DNA of 38,999 bases from Thermodesulfobacteriota bacterium (lineage in GTDB: Bacteria > Desulfobacterota > Desulfobacteria > Desulfobacterales > JAUWMJ01). Position numbers and translations under genes: made by a program. A model generated the notes under the pieces. The model did not search any database, was not told where the DNA came from, and worked only from the letters and a program-made list of their open reading frames with translations. The DNA lies in the NCBI GenBank assembly GCA_034189135.1, contig JAXHVO010000119.1:1-38999 (forward strand), read 5' to 3'. Each line of letters begins with the position of its first letter. Position 1 is the stretch's first letter. Shown in pieces: positions 23,016 through 31,293 of the stretch.

Positions 23016-24902
23016 ATGAGTGATGAAATAGAAAAAGCTTCTGATGAAAAGGAAAGCCAAACCAGGGAATCAAAAAACTTGGGACAGGATGAGATCTCAA
23101 AACTTATAGATGAGATACAAAGTGGAGAGAATTCATCGGAAACCAAAGAACAGACCGAAAAAACGACCGATACTGAAACTAAACAACACGCTGGTGAGAC
23201 AACAGATGCTGAAAGCGAGACCAGAGAGTCAAATAATCTCAACCAGGATGACGTTTCCCAGCTTATAGATAAAGTGCAAACCAAGGAAAACTCATCCGAA
23301 ACTGGAGAGGAGAAGGATACGACGGGGCCTGTTGAAAATGATAATGAAGGCAAAAAAAGTACCGACAGTAAAATGCCTGACGATGAAAATAGGCAAGCTC
23401 TGGAAGGTAATAATAATAATGCTAACAAAAGAGAATTAGAGGAACGGGTTAAAAGTCGGGAAAACGACGAGAAATTAATTGAAGGGGATCAAAAATCAGC
23501 CAAGGAAAATGACACAAATAATAAGCGAGAAGAAAATGATAAAGAGGATGATGATCGATTCAATGGTTTAGATTCTGATAACGAAGTGGAAATTGATGGC
23601 AATGCTGACAATCCACCGGACACCGGCAAGATTGAGAGCGAAAATGAGGGAGACAAACATAAAAAAACCAAAAATGATGAAGACCAGGGGCTGAAAACGA
23701 TACTAAATCAGGTGAAAAAGAAGCCCAAAGGAAAAAAACTTAAAGTTTACCTGTCATGCATTTCGAGTGTCGCAATTATTGTTATTTTACTCGGAGTATA
23801 CGCCATTTTTCCAAAATCAGCGGCGGAAGGTATCAACGCGGAAAAACCTGTCAAAACGAAAAAGGTGGCAAAACAAGGAAATAAATATAGCGCTAAGCTG
23901 GATGAGATAACAAGGCTTAGAAAAAAATTGCTGATTAAGGAAAAAGAGATCGCTGATCTTATAAAGAATTATAAAAATGGCATCAGTAAAATGGAAAATG
24001 AAATAGTAAGGGTAAAACAAAATCACCAAATAAACTCCTTTAACACTGCCATAAAAAATAAAAAAATTGAATTCGGTATACTGACCATCCAAAGACGCCT
24101 GGCATATATTAAAAAAATCAACACGCCTTATAAATGGATTAATCAGGGAATAGAAGAACTGTTGTATTTGAAACACAAAATTGAAATAGATGCCCAGATA
24201 AGTCGCGTCATCAGTGGAATCGATATGGACCAAATGATTCAGGAAATTGATGTGGTGATACAAAGCTATCGCAGCGGTATGGAAAAGTTGGAAATAGACA
24301 TGAAAAATGTTGAGCTGATGCCCCTTGAAACGATCTGGGAAAGAATAATCGAAAAGGACCAATTTACCTCAGGAAATAATAACCAATCAGATGAACCGGC
24401 GCCGATAACTCAAAAAGCTCTTGCAGCCAAAGAAAAAATTAATCGAATGATATGGGAAGAGATCTGCAACGGTAATTTTCAGAGAAAAAATGAAATAACC
24501 ACACTCTCAACAGAGGCGGCAAAATGCCTTTCCAAATGGAAACATGCTGATCTTTTTCTCAATGGAATAAGCGAAATTTCCCCTGAGGCAGCAAAATATT
24601 TATTAAAATGGAAAGGAAACTGGATATGCCTTAACGGTGTGAAAACGCTTTCTGCTGAAACTGCAAAACATCTGTTTCAATGGCAGGGGAATTGGATTTC
24701 TTTGAACGGGTTAGGTGAAATTTCATCCGGGATGACGAGATATTTACCGCAGTGGCAAGGAAATCAGCTTGAACTCATGGGACTGAAATATAAAAAGAGC
24801 CAGAGCGAACGAGCAGGGCTGAGATCTTTGGCAAGGTGGGAAAAGTCAGGCGGAAAGCTTTATATCCCTGTACAAATTAGAAAGCTGATGAACAAGCTCT
24901 AG
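23016..24902 (+). CDS. Membrane protein with duplicated FliM-N-like motifs and C-terminal LRR-like repeats
   Basis: A 628-aa protein not recognised as a known family. Residues 1-240 are acidic and disordered but contain a 30-residue duplication, about 17-46 and 70-99, whose cores LGQDEISKLIDEIQ and LNQDDVSQLIDKVQ resemble the N-terminal LSQDEIDALL segment of FliM/FliN-type proteins. A single membrane helix follows at 243-264 (YLSCISSVAIIVILLGVYAI), then coiled coil (about 290-340 and 400-430). Residues about 495-590 hold four 23-24-residue repeats of the form 'LSxEAAKxLxxWxGxxxxLNGL', a leucine-rich-repeat-like module. AAGGT precedes ATG. N-in topology would place the motifs in the cytoplasm and the repeats in the periplasm. 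Confidence 0.8.
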   Translation: MSDEIEKASDEKESQTRESKNLGQDEISKLIDEIQSGENSSETKEQTEKTTDTETKQHAGETTDAESETRESNNLNQDDVSQLIDKVQTKENSSETGEEKDTTGPVENDNEGKKSTDSKMPDDENRQALEGNNNNANKRELEERVKSRENDEKLIEGDQKSAKENDTNNKREENDKEDDDRFNGLDSDNEVEIDGNADNPPDTGKIESENEGDKHKKTKNDEDQGLKTILNQVKKKPKGKKLKVYLSCISSVAIIVILLGVYAIFPKSAAEGINAEKPVKTKKVAKQGNKYSAKLDEITRLRKKLLIKEKEIADLIKNYKNGISKMENEIVRVKQNHQINSFNTAIKNKKIEFGILTIQRRLAYIKKINTPYKWINQGIEELLYLKHKIEIDAQISRVISGIDMDQMIQEIDVVIQSYRSGMEKLEIDMKNVELMPLETIWERIIEKDQFTSGNNNQSDEPAPITQKALAAKEKINRMIWEEICNGNFQRKNEITTLSTEAAKCLSKWKHADLFLNGISEISPEAAKYLLKWKGNWICLNGVKTLSAETAKHLFQWQGNWISLNGLGEISSGMTRYLPQWQGNQLELMGLKYKKSQSERAGLRSLARWEKSGGKLYIPVQIRKLMNKL

Positions 24903-25246
24903 GGAAGTTTGGTAATTTTGTTTTTATCAGATGAATTTTTGTCAAATTTATAAAGAAATACAGCGATTGCCAGACTTATAAAGTGAACTGAAAAGAAAAA
25001 ATAAAGCAAATCATTTTTGACTTTTATGGCTATAATGAAGAAAATAATTGCACTATAAACCAGCAGTTTTGTATTCATATCATTTGAGCCTCTGGGGTGT
25101 ATCAAAAAAGTTGTTCCATTAATTATATCGGCTAAACAGATAAAAACTTTAGGGTTTAAATATATCGCAGCAATCAATCTATTGAAAACCGGTTTAGCGA
25201 TTACAGCCAATGAGCCGTTTGCGACATCTTCAAGTTTTACTTGCAA
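24899..25246 (-). CDS. Putative small membrane protein (115 aa)
   Basis: Begins at TTG (MQVKLEDVANGSLAVIAKPV) with no strong ribosome-binding site. It has hydrophobic segments VFICLADIINGTTFLI, LLVYSAIIFFIIAI and LYFFFSVHFISLAIAVFLY, suggesting three membrane helices, and a charged tail. The protein-like composition supports a real gene. It converges on the preceding gene with a 4-bp overlap. No family recognised. Confidence 0.5.
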   Translation of the reverse strand: MQVKLEDVANGSLAVIAKPVFNRLIAAIYLNPKVFICLADIINGTTFLIHPRGSNDMNTKLLVYSAIIFFIIAIKVKNDLLYFFFSVHFISLAIAVFLYKFDKNSSDKNKITKLP

Positions 25247-25350
25247 ATTGTGGTTTTATTCGCTATCATTGTAAAGAAAACGGATAGATATGATGGGGTT
25301 AGAGAGGACTGGGGAATTTAAAATTACAACTTAAACTTGAGGATGTGGAT

Positions 25351-25755
25351 ATGAAAAAAATGGCTTTGGTTGTGACTTTGCTGATGTTTGCCTTACTGGT
25401 TACTTTAAACTGTTCGCGCAAACCCAAACCGATACTGGAAGAAGAGGAATTGATGAAGTTATTAACAAAAATGCAAAATGGCATTGAAGCTAAAATATCT
25501 TATAATGATTTCGGAAAGCTACTTACCGAGTCAAAGAATATGCTTGAGCTGCTTAAAAAAGCAGAAAACAAAAACAGCTGTTTTTTTAATTCGGTGACGA
25601 AATGTTACACTTCTTATGAGATAAGTAAAAAAGCCTGGAAGCTAAGAGACGATGCTCTAACTGAGAAAAGAAGAATAGACATGGATACCACCCTGTCATT
25701 TTCACTGGGATTCGGAGCGGTAAGTCTTGCCAAGGCGAAAGAATGCTTTAAGTAG
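25351..25755 (+). CDS. Exported or lipoprotein-like hypothetical protein
   Basis: A 134-aa protein starting MKKMALVVTLLMFALLVTLN then CSRKPKPILEEEEL. The N-terminus is a signal peptide with a cysteine at the expected lipidation point, though LNC is not a canonical lipobox, so lipidation is uncertain. The mature part is helical and charged, with a pair of cysteines (SCFFNSVTKCY) and a final Cys. The ATG is preferred over an upstream in-frame GTG because GAGG lies 8 bases before it. No family recognised; it converges with larB. Confidence 0.6.
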   Translation: MKKMALVVTLLMFALLVTLNCSRKPKPILEEEELMKLLTKMQNGIEAKISYNDFGKLLTESKNMLELLKKAENKNSCFFNSVTKCYTSYEISKKAWKLRDDALTEKRRIDMDTTLSFSLGFGAVSLAKAKECFK

Positions 25756-25763
25756 TTTTACCC

Positions 25764-26546
25764 TTATGTTCTGTTTATAACTGATGCAAAATACCCAGCA
25801 CCAAACCCGTTATCAATATTAACCACCGCAACATTCGAACTGCAGCTATTTAACATGGCAAACAAGGCTGTTATCCCTCCAAAACTGACTCCATACCCGA
25901 CACTGGTCGGTACAGCGATAACAGGTTGTGATACCATTCCTGCCACAACGCTGGGAAGGGCACCTTCCATTCCTGCAACCACAATAAGAATGGATGCGTC
26001 ATCAATTTGTTTTTTATAGCTAAAAAGACGGTGAATACCGGCTACCCCTACATCGAAAACAGCTTCTACCTGGTTTCCCATGCTTTCTGCGGTCAGGTAA
26101 GCTTCCTTTGCCACTGGAATATCGGATGTGCCTGCGGATAGGACTAAAATTTTCCCCTTTCCCTGCAGCGGAATTTTGATTTTCTTAAAAATGATCATCC
26201 TGGCATCTTCATGATACTCAATATCAGGAAGGTGCGATTTTATTTTTTGCGCCTTATGACGGTTGACCCTGGTAACCAGGACAATGTTTTCCTGATCAAG
26301 TATTTTTTCAATGATGCGGATGATTTGCTCTGCTGTCTTTCCCGGGCCAAAGATGACTTCAGGAAATCCTTTGCGAAGGGATCGGTGGTGATCTATTTGA
26401 GCAAAGTCAATGTTTTCAAATGAAATGTGCGTCAGAGTTCTGGCTGCATCATCAACGGATGTTTTGCCAGTGGCCACTGAATGAAGGAGTTTATGTAAAG
26501 TTTCCGAGTTCATGGAACTGTATAGATCAAAAAGATTAAAAGGCAT
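25764..26546 (-). CDS. larB: LarB, nickel-pincer cofactor biosynthesis carboxylase
   Basis: Carboxylates and hydrolyses nicotinic acid adenine dinucleotide, the first step towards the nickel-pincer cofactor of lactate racemase-type enzymes. The 260-aa protein has the family N-terminus (DDAARTLTHISFENI, DHHRSLRKGFPEVIFGPGKT) and the PurE-like C-terminal domain: LVLSAGTSDIPVAKEA, GVAGIHRLF, IVVAGMEGALPSVVAGM, PVIAVPTSVGYGVSFGG and VVNIDNGFGAG. An internal ATG 33 bases downstream is a plausible alternative start. LarC and LarE are not in the window. Confidence 0.92.
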   Translation of the reverse strand: MPFNLFDLYSSMNSETLHKLLHSVATGKTSVDDAARTLTHISFENIDFAQIDHHRSLRKGFPEVIFGPGKTAEQIIRIIEKILDQENIVLVTRVNRHKAQKIKSHLPDIEYHEDARMIIFKKIKIPLQGKGKILVLSAGTSDIPVAKEAYLTAESMGNQVEAVFDVGVAGIHRLFSYKKQIDDASILIVVAGMEGALPSVVAGMVSQPVIAVPTSVGYGVSFGGITALFAMLNSCSSNVAVVNIDNGFGAGYFASVINRT

Positions 26547-26645
26547 TCCGTCAATAAAAGACTATATTCCTCTAACTTTTAATTTTTTATCGCTACTTTT
26601 GTGCCCTCCTACCTTCTGCCTTTGTGCCTTCTACCTTTTTGGGGA

Positions 26646-27470
26646 TCATAGGTCCTTTTCAATAATTTTTCCGGATTTTTTAGCAGGTTTTTTAACTGTT
26701 GGCTTTGCAGGAGAAACAGGCTTTGATGTGTTTTGAGATTTTTTCCGGGGTAACTTCAGTCTTTTTTCAATTTTGTTTAACTGTTTTTGCATGGACAGCA
26801 GTTTTGTCTTGAGTTCTTTTCTTATCTGATTAAACTCTTGCTGGCTATTTTTCTCTTGCTTTTTTAATTGATCATCAAGATATAGTCGATTTATTTTCTT
26901 TTGAGCGGAAAGGCTTGAAATATCTTCATTAAATTTAGTCAGATCCTTTTTTATCGAATTTTGTTCTGCGGTTAACCCCATCAGTTTCCCGGAAAAAATA
27001 GCGTCAAGATTGTCTAATTTGGTAGAAAAATTATTTATTTCATTTTTTACAGTTTCCAGATCTTTAATGTCTGCCTTTGAGGATTTTATTTTTTTGATCC
27101 TGTTTTCCGACTTATAAATTCTGAATTTCAAAGATGATAATTTTTTTTCATAGGAGGCAGTATTGGAGGCAAGCGACTCTTCAATTTTAGCAAGTTGTGA
27201 GGAAAGTTCGTTGAGTCTGGTATCAAAATTCTTTGACAGGCTCTGGATGCTAGTGACACCCACGCTTTCGTTGACAGTCACCCTGTTTCGTAAATCAAAA
27301 TAGACCAAAACAAGAAGAACGCATAAAACGCAAGGGATTAAAATAGAGATGATGGTCACGCGTTTACCTAATTTTTCAAGACGAAGGTTTTTAATTTCAT
27401 CCTGAAAAACAGTATCCGGGCTTTCTTCATCAATACGGATTTGAAATTCCTTAGATCTATCTTCTGACAT
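26646..27470 (-). CDS. Single-pass membrane coiled-coil protein
   Basis: A 274-aa protein. A charged cytoplasmic N-terminus (1-36) is followed by one membrane helix (about 38-58, VTIISILIPCVLCVLLVLVY), then about 170 residues of predicted coiled coil rich in Lys, Leu, Ser and Glu, and a Lys/Pro-rich tail (KPVSPAKPTVKKPAKKSGK). No enzymatic motif. It lies 6 bp downstream of guaA, so it is probably co-transcribed. An envelope scaffold or spacer is possible but unproven. Function unknown. Confidence 0.75.
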   Translation of the reverse strand: MSEDRSKEFQIRIDEESPDTVFQDEIKNLRLEKLGKRVTIISILIPCVLCVLLVLVYFDLRNRVTVNESVGVTSIQSLSKNFDTRLNELSSQLAKIEESLASNTASYEKKLSSLKFRIYKSENRIKKIKSSKADIKDLETVKNEINNFSTKLDNLDAIFSGKLMGLTAEQNSIKKDLTKFNEDISSLSAQKKINRLYLDDQLKKQEKNSQQEFNQIRKELKTKLLSMQKQLNKIEKRLKLPRKKSQNTSKPVSPAKPTVKKPAKKSGKIIEKDL

Positions 27471-27476
27471 TTTTAC

Positions 27477-29006
27477 CTATTCCCATTCTATTGTACTGGG
27501 CGGTTTTGAACTGATATCATACACCACCCGGTTTACACCGTCTACCTCATTTATTATTCTGTTTGATATCCTGCCGAGAAATTTATGAGGCAACCTTGCC
27601 CAATCTGCCGTCATTGCATCGTTGCTGGTAACCGCCCTGATCGCCACGATGTTTTCATAAGTTCGCATATCCCCCATTACCCCCACGCTTTTAAGGGGCA
27701 AAAGGACAGCAAATGATTGCCATAATTTTTTATAATAACCGGCCTTCCTTATTTCGTCAAGCAGGAGATCATCTACATTTCGTAAAATTGAAAGATGTTT
27801 TCGGGTCACCTCTCCCACGATTCTAATGGCAAGACCCGGTCCGGGAAAGGGCTGGCGCCGGATCAACTCTTCTTTAAGACCGAGCTCTTTGCCCAGCAGC
27901 CGGACTTCATCCTTAAACAGAAATTTCAAAGGTTCCACCAATTTTAATTTCATTTTTCGTGGAAGTCCACCCACATTATGGTGGGATTTTATCACAGAAG
28001 TGGGACCTCCAAAGGCTGATACTGATTCAATCACATCTGGGTAAAGGGTCCCCTGGGCTAAAAATGCCGCATTTTTTATTTTTATTGCTTCGGCTTCAAA
28101 AATCTCCATGAAGATTTTTCCAATAATTTTGCGTTTTTTTTCCGGATCGATGATATTTGCCAGTGGTTTTAAAAATTTATTTTTTGCGCTTACAAAACGA
28201 ATATTGATTTTAAGATTGAGCTTTAAGGTTTTTTTCAGTTTGTCTGCTTCATTCTTCCTCAGCAACCCGTTATCTACAAATATACAAGTCAGATTTTTAC
28301 CGATCGCACGATGCAGCAGCAACGCGGTGACCGAAGAATCCACCCCGCCACTTAGGCCGAGTATCACCTTTTTATCCTTTACCGTTTCTTTTATTTGAGA
28401 AATCGCATCTTTGGCAAAAGATTTCATGGTCCAGGAGCGCTTGCATTCGCATATTTTAAACAGAAAGTTACGAATAATTGTTTTGCCTTGAGCGGTGTGC
28501 TCCACTTCGGGGTGGAATTGAAGACCGTAAAGATTTTTTTTCCTGTGTTCAGTCGCAGCTATCGGCGTATTTGCCGTAGATGCGGTTAATTTAAACCCGG
28601 CGGGCAATTTTTCGATGGAATCCCCATGGCTCATCCAGCATTTTGCCGGGGTATTGACTTTGGTAAAAATATCACCCTTATGTTTAATATTCAGTTCTGC
28701 GAAGCCATATTCGCGCTTTTCGGCCCGTTTAACCGTTCCGCCCATGGCGCCGATCATAAACTGCATGCCGTAGCAGATTCCGAGTACGGGGATGTTTATA
28801 TTAAATATTGCGGTATCTATTTTCGGACTTTGCTTTTCATAAATACTGGATGGACCCCCTGAAAGAATAATCCCTTCAGGGTTAAGTGATTTAATGTAAT
28901 CTATTGTAATATCAGGTGGTTCAATCTGACAATAAATATGGCACTCGCGCACGCGGCGGGCAATGAGCTGATTGTATTGAGATCCAAAATCAATGATTAA
29001 TATCAT
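27477..29006 (-). CDS. guaA: GMP synthase (glutamine-hydrolysing)
   Basis: Converts XMP to GMP using glutamine and ATP. A 509-aa protein, full length. The class I glutamine amidotransferase domain has nucleophile Cys78 in VLGICYGMQFM and the His/Glu pair in GLQFHPEVEH (H165, E167). The ATP-pyrophosphatase domain has the PP-loop GLSGGVDSSVTALL (about 217-230). The C-terminal dimerisation domain includes RQPFPGPGLAIRIVGEVT and ends KPPSTIEWE. A promoter is visible upstream. It is the first gene of a two-gene unit with the coiled-coil protein. Confidence 0.97.
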   Translation of the reverse strand: MILIIDFGSQYNQLIARRVRECHIYCQIEPPDITIDYIKSLNPEGIILSGGPSSIYEKQSPKIDTAIFNINIPVLGICYGMQFMIGAMGGTVKRAEKREYGFAELNIKHKGDIFTKVNTPAKCWMSHGDSIEKLPAGFKLTASTANTPIAATEHRKKNLYGLQFHPEVEHTAQGKTIIRNFLFKICECKRSWTMKSFAKDAISQIKETVKDKKVILGLSGGVDSSVTALLLHRAIGKNLTCIFVDNGLLRKNEADKLKKTLKLNLKINIRFVSAKNKFLKPLANIIDPEKKRKIIGKIFMEIFEAEAIKIKNAAFLAQGTLYPDVIESVSAFGGPTSVIKSHHNVGGLPRKMKLKLVEPLKFLFKDEVRLLGKELGLKEELIRRQPFPGPGLAIRIVGEVTRKHLSILRNVDDLLLDEIRKAGYYKKLWQSFAVLLPLKSVGVMGDMRTYENIVAIRAVTSNDAMTADWARLPHKFLGRISNRIINEVDGVNRVVYDISSKPPSTIEWE

Positions 29007-29107
29007 AGTTATTCCTGATGGAAATCTTCATTTGGCCATCGGTTATGTTTTTTGGGCAAATTTACTAGGTTAAAAAGAATTGCGAAACGGTTTGTTAAAA
29101 CAGGCTG

Positions 29108-29136
29108 AATATGTTAGAGACAGCGCAAAATGTCAA
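29108..29136 (-). promoter_or_regulatory. Candidate sigma-70 promoter for guaA
   Basis: On the minus strand, consensus TTGACA (29136-29131) and CATATT (29113-29108) are separated by 17 bp. The leader to the guaA ATG would be about 95 nt. No purine-riboswitch core was found in that leader. Confidence 0.6.
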
Positions 29137-29298
29137 CTGAATTCTGGTGGCTTTATCACAAGTTATTTTTTAGCCGTAGAGACTGAAGAGAGTGCATATA
29201 ATATATTACACAGTTAACACTTCATGCTCTCTGCATGGAAAATATAGTTTTATTTACCAACTCATTCTTTCCATGTTTAATAAAAAACCAGGAGGGAT

Positions 29299-30072
29299 AT
29301 GAGCGGAATGATTACCCAGATTTATGAGGTTCAAACGCCAGAGGAGGCCATACAGCTTATCGAACTTGGCGTAGATCATATCGGCAGTGTAATTGTTTCT
29401 GAAGACAACTGGAAAGTGCCGCCAATAAAGGAAACAATAGAAAAGATAAGAGAGACGGATTCTAAAAGCAGCTTGATCCCTTTGTTTAAGACACACCAAA
29501 GCATTTTTAAAGTGATTGATTATTACCAACCGGATGTGATTCATTTTTGTGATGTTCTTTCCTATCATAACCCTGTTTATGGAAACCATCAGGATCTTTT
29601 AGAACTGCAACAAAAGATTAAGGTAAAATTTCCTCAAGTTAGAATTATGCGATCGATTCCGATTGCACAGACAGGAAATGAAAAAGAGGTAGATACGATG
29701 AAGCTGGCTGAACTATTTGAGCCGGTGAGTGATTTTTTTCTTACTGATACATTATTGACTGCAAAATCAAGCATATCGGCTGACCCGCAACCGGTCCACG
29801 GGTTTATCGGCATAACCGGGAGAACCTGTGACTGGGATATTGCGCTTGAGCTAGTGAATTCGAGCAGTATACCGGTCATTTTGGCCGGCGGTCTGTCACC
29901 GGATAATGTTTTTGCCGGTATTGCTCACGTTAGGCCTGCGGGTGTTGACAGTTGCACCGGAACGAACGCCAAAGATGAAAAAGGAAATATAATAAGATTT
30001 AAAAAGGATTTTGAGAAAATAAAACGTTTTGTTAAAGAAATCAGAAGTGCTGAAAAGCACTTGATACCTTGA
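29299..30072 (+). CDS. TrpF-like (phosphoribosylanthranilate isomerase family) protein lacking the catalytic cysteine
   Basis: A 257-aa TIM-barrel protein. The C-terminal half matches TrpF clearly: ITGRTCDWDIALELVN, IPVILAGGLSPDNVFAGI and VRPAGVDSCTGTNAKDEKGN with a phosphate-binding GG. The N-terminal segment where TrpF has KICGIT reads TQIYEVQTPEEAIQLIELGV, so the catalytic Cys is Tyr; the second acid may survive in FLTDTLL. It is also about 50 residues longer than typical TrpF and lies outside any trp operon. It is therefore probably not an ordinary PRAI. GGAGGG precedes ATG. It lies divergent from guaA and upstream of efp. Confidence 0.75.
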   Translation: MSGMITQIYEVQTPEEAIQLIELGVDHIGSVIVSEDNWKVPPIKETIEKIRETDSKSSLIPLFKTHQSIFKVIDYYQPDVIHFCDVLSYHNPVYGNHQDLLELQQKIKVKFPQVRIMRSIPIAQTGNEKEVDTMKLAELFEPVSDFFLTDTLLTAKSSISADPQPVHGFIGITGRTCDWDIALELVNSSSIPVILAGGLSPDNVFAGIAHVRPAGVDSCTGTNAKDEKGNIIRFKKDFEKIKRFVKEIRSAEKHLIP

Positions 30073-30156
30073 ATCATTTGTCCATACAAATTTGAAGAAG
30101 AACAAAAAAGATTAATAAAATACGAATTTGATATAAATAAAGGAGATTATAAACCT

Positions 30157-30720
30157 ATGTATGAAAGTGGTGATTTGCGAAAAGGTCTGAAAATCGAAAT
30201 GGACGGGGAGCCTTATATCATTGTAAAGTTTGATTTTGTTAAACCCGGGAAGGGCCAGGCGCTTTATAAGTGCACGCTGAAAAACATGATCACCGGCACA
30301 AGATTTGACAAGACCTTTAGATCAGGTGAAAAATTTAATGAAGCAGACCTTGAAGAGATAGAAATGGAATATTTGTATTCGGACAAACAGGGGTATTGCT
30401 TTATGAATACAAGTAGTTACGAACAGGAATTTCTTGTTGAAGACCAGATTGCCGAATCTAAACCTTTTTTAAAGGAAAATACGGTTTGTAGCGTCTTGCT
30501 TTTTGACGGAAAACCCATTGGTATTACCCTGCCCAACTTTATTAATTTGAGGATAAAAAAAGCCGATCCCTGGGTAAAAGGGGATACCGCTTCGGGAGAC
30601 ACCAAACCAGCCACACTTGAAACAGGATATACCATCCAGGTCCCCACCTTTATTGAACAGGAAGAACTGGTTAAAATTGATACCCGAACAGGGGAATACG
30701 TGGAAAGGGTGAAGGAATAA
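30157..30720 (+). CDS. efp: Translation elongation factor P
   Basis: Relieves ribosome stalling at polyproline stretches. A 187-aa protein with the three-domain family layout. The KOW-like domain I carries the loop DFVKPGKGQA with the modifiable lysine at K32 (beta-lysylation type rather than the rhamnosylated-Arg type). Domains II/III include GTRFDKTFRSGEKF, LYSDKQGYCFMNTSSYEQ, LPNFINLRIKKADPWVKGDT, and the signature GYTIQVPTFIEQEELVKIDT. AAAGGAG precedes ATG. No EpmA or EpmB is in the window. Confidence 0.97.
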   Translation: MYESGDLRKGLKIEMDGEPYIIVKFDFVKPGKGQALYKCTLKNMITGTRFDKTFRSGEKFNEADLEEIEMEYLYSDKQGYCFMNTSSYEQEFLVEDQIAESKPFLKENTVCSVLLFDGKPIGITLPNFINLRIKKADPWVKGDTASGDTKPATLETGYTIQVPTFIEQEELVKIDTRTGEYVERVKE

Positions 30721-31293
30721 GTTAATTCGATTCCCTGTTTTAACAAATAGTTAATGCCTAAAACTCAAATCGTTTGCCAAAAAAATGGTTTTTAGCTTTT
30801 GGCGAAACAATCATATGTATTGCACAAAAATATGTGCAGTACACACATGTATGTGGACTTTAACCTACATTTCATATCCTTTATATCAATAAACATCTTT
30901 CCCAACAATATTGCGTTTATTTCACAACTAACTGTTAATATTGTGATAAAATCCAAAAACGTGAGTTGCTTGGCAAAAAACGGGTTATAAATTTTTGCCA
31001 AACAATTTAGGGATTGCACATATTCATGTGCAGTGCACATATATATGTGCAATTTTACATTCAAATAACATTCGTTTTGCCGACAAACTGCTTTCATACA
31101 ATAGCCTGGTTATCAATAACTTATTGTTTATACAGCTATATATTGCACTGTTTATTTAATATACTTTACATAAAGACAAACCTAACACTTTGGCATAAAT
31201 ATTGAAAGGAGATTCGGATAAAAACAAAATGAACAGAGTTCATAGTCAGTGACTTATCAAAAAAACAGCGATGAAATGGTTTTTGTAATGTGG
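30721..31293. promoter_or_regulatory. Duplicated control region with four 18-bp palindromes
   Basis: Between efp and the ChrB-domain gene lies AT-rich, gene-free DNA with a direct repeat of about 97 bp (about 30771-30867 and 30966-31062, offset about 195 bp). Each copy contains a TTTTG-SC-RAAACAAT box, then two 18-bp palindromes 19 bp apart: 30821-30838 and 30840-30857 in copy 1; 31015-31032 and 31034-31051 in copy 2. The last, TGCACATATATATGTGCA, is perfect; half-site consensus TGCACA/TGTGCA. A third partial box (TTTTGCCGACAAA) is near 31075. Short frames on both strands arise from the palindromes. AAAGGAG (31206-31212) lies downstream. Confidence 0.7.

Noticed and set aside
28990-29100. Purine or guanine riboswitch in the guaA leader
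   Set aside because: The leader lacks the conserved loop and junction sequences of purine aptamers.
30821-31051. Palindromes as Fur, NrdR or ArgR boxes
   Set aside because: Half-sites (TGCACA) and spacing (19 bp) do not fit the remembered consensus of these regulators: GATAATGAT for Fur, ACACWATAT with about 31-bp spacing for NrdR, TGNAT-W4-ATNCA for ArgR.
30792-31205. Overlapping 60-100-codon frames on both strands between efp and the ChrB-domain gene
   Set aside because: They run through the palindromes and repeats, lack ribosome-binding sites, and have Met/Cys/Ile/Tyr-rich compositions created by TGCACA/ATATAT sequence rather than protein selection.
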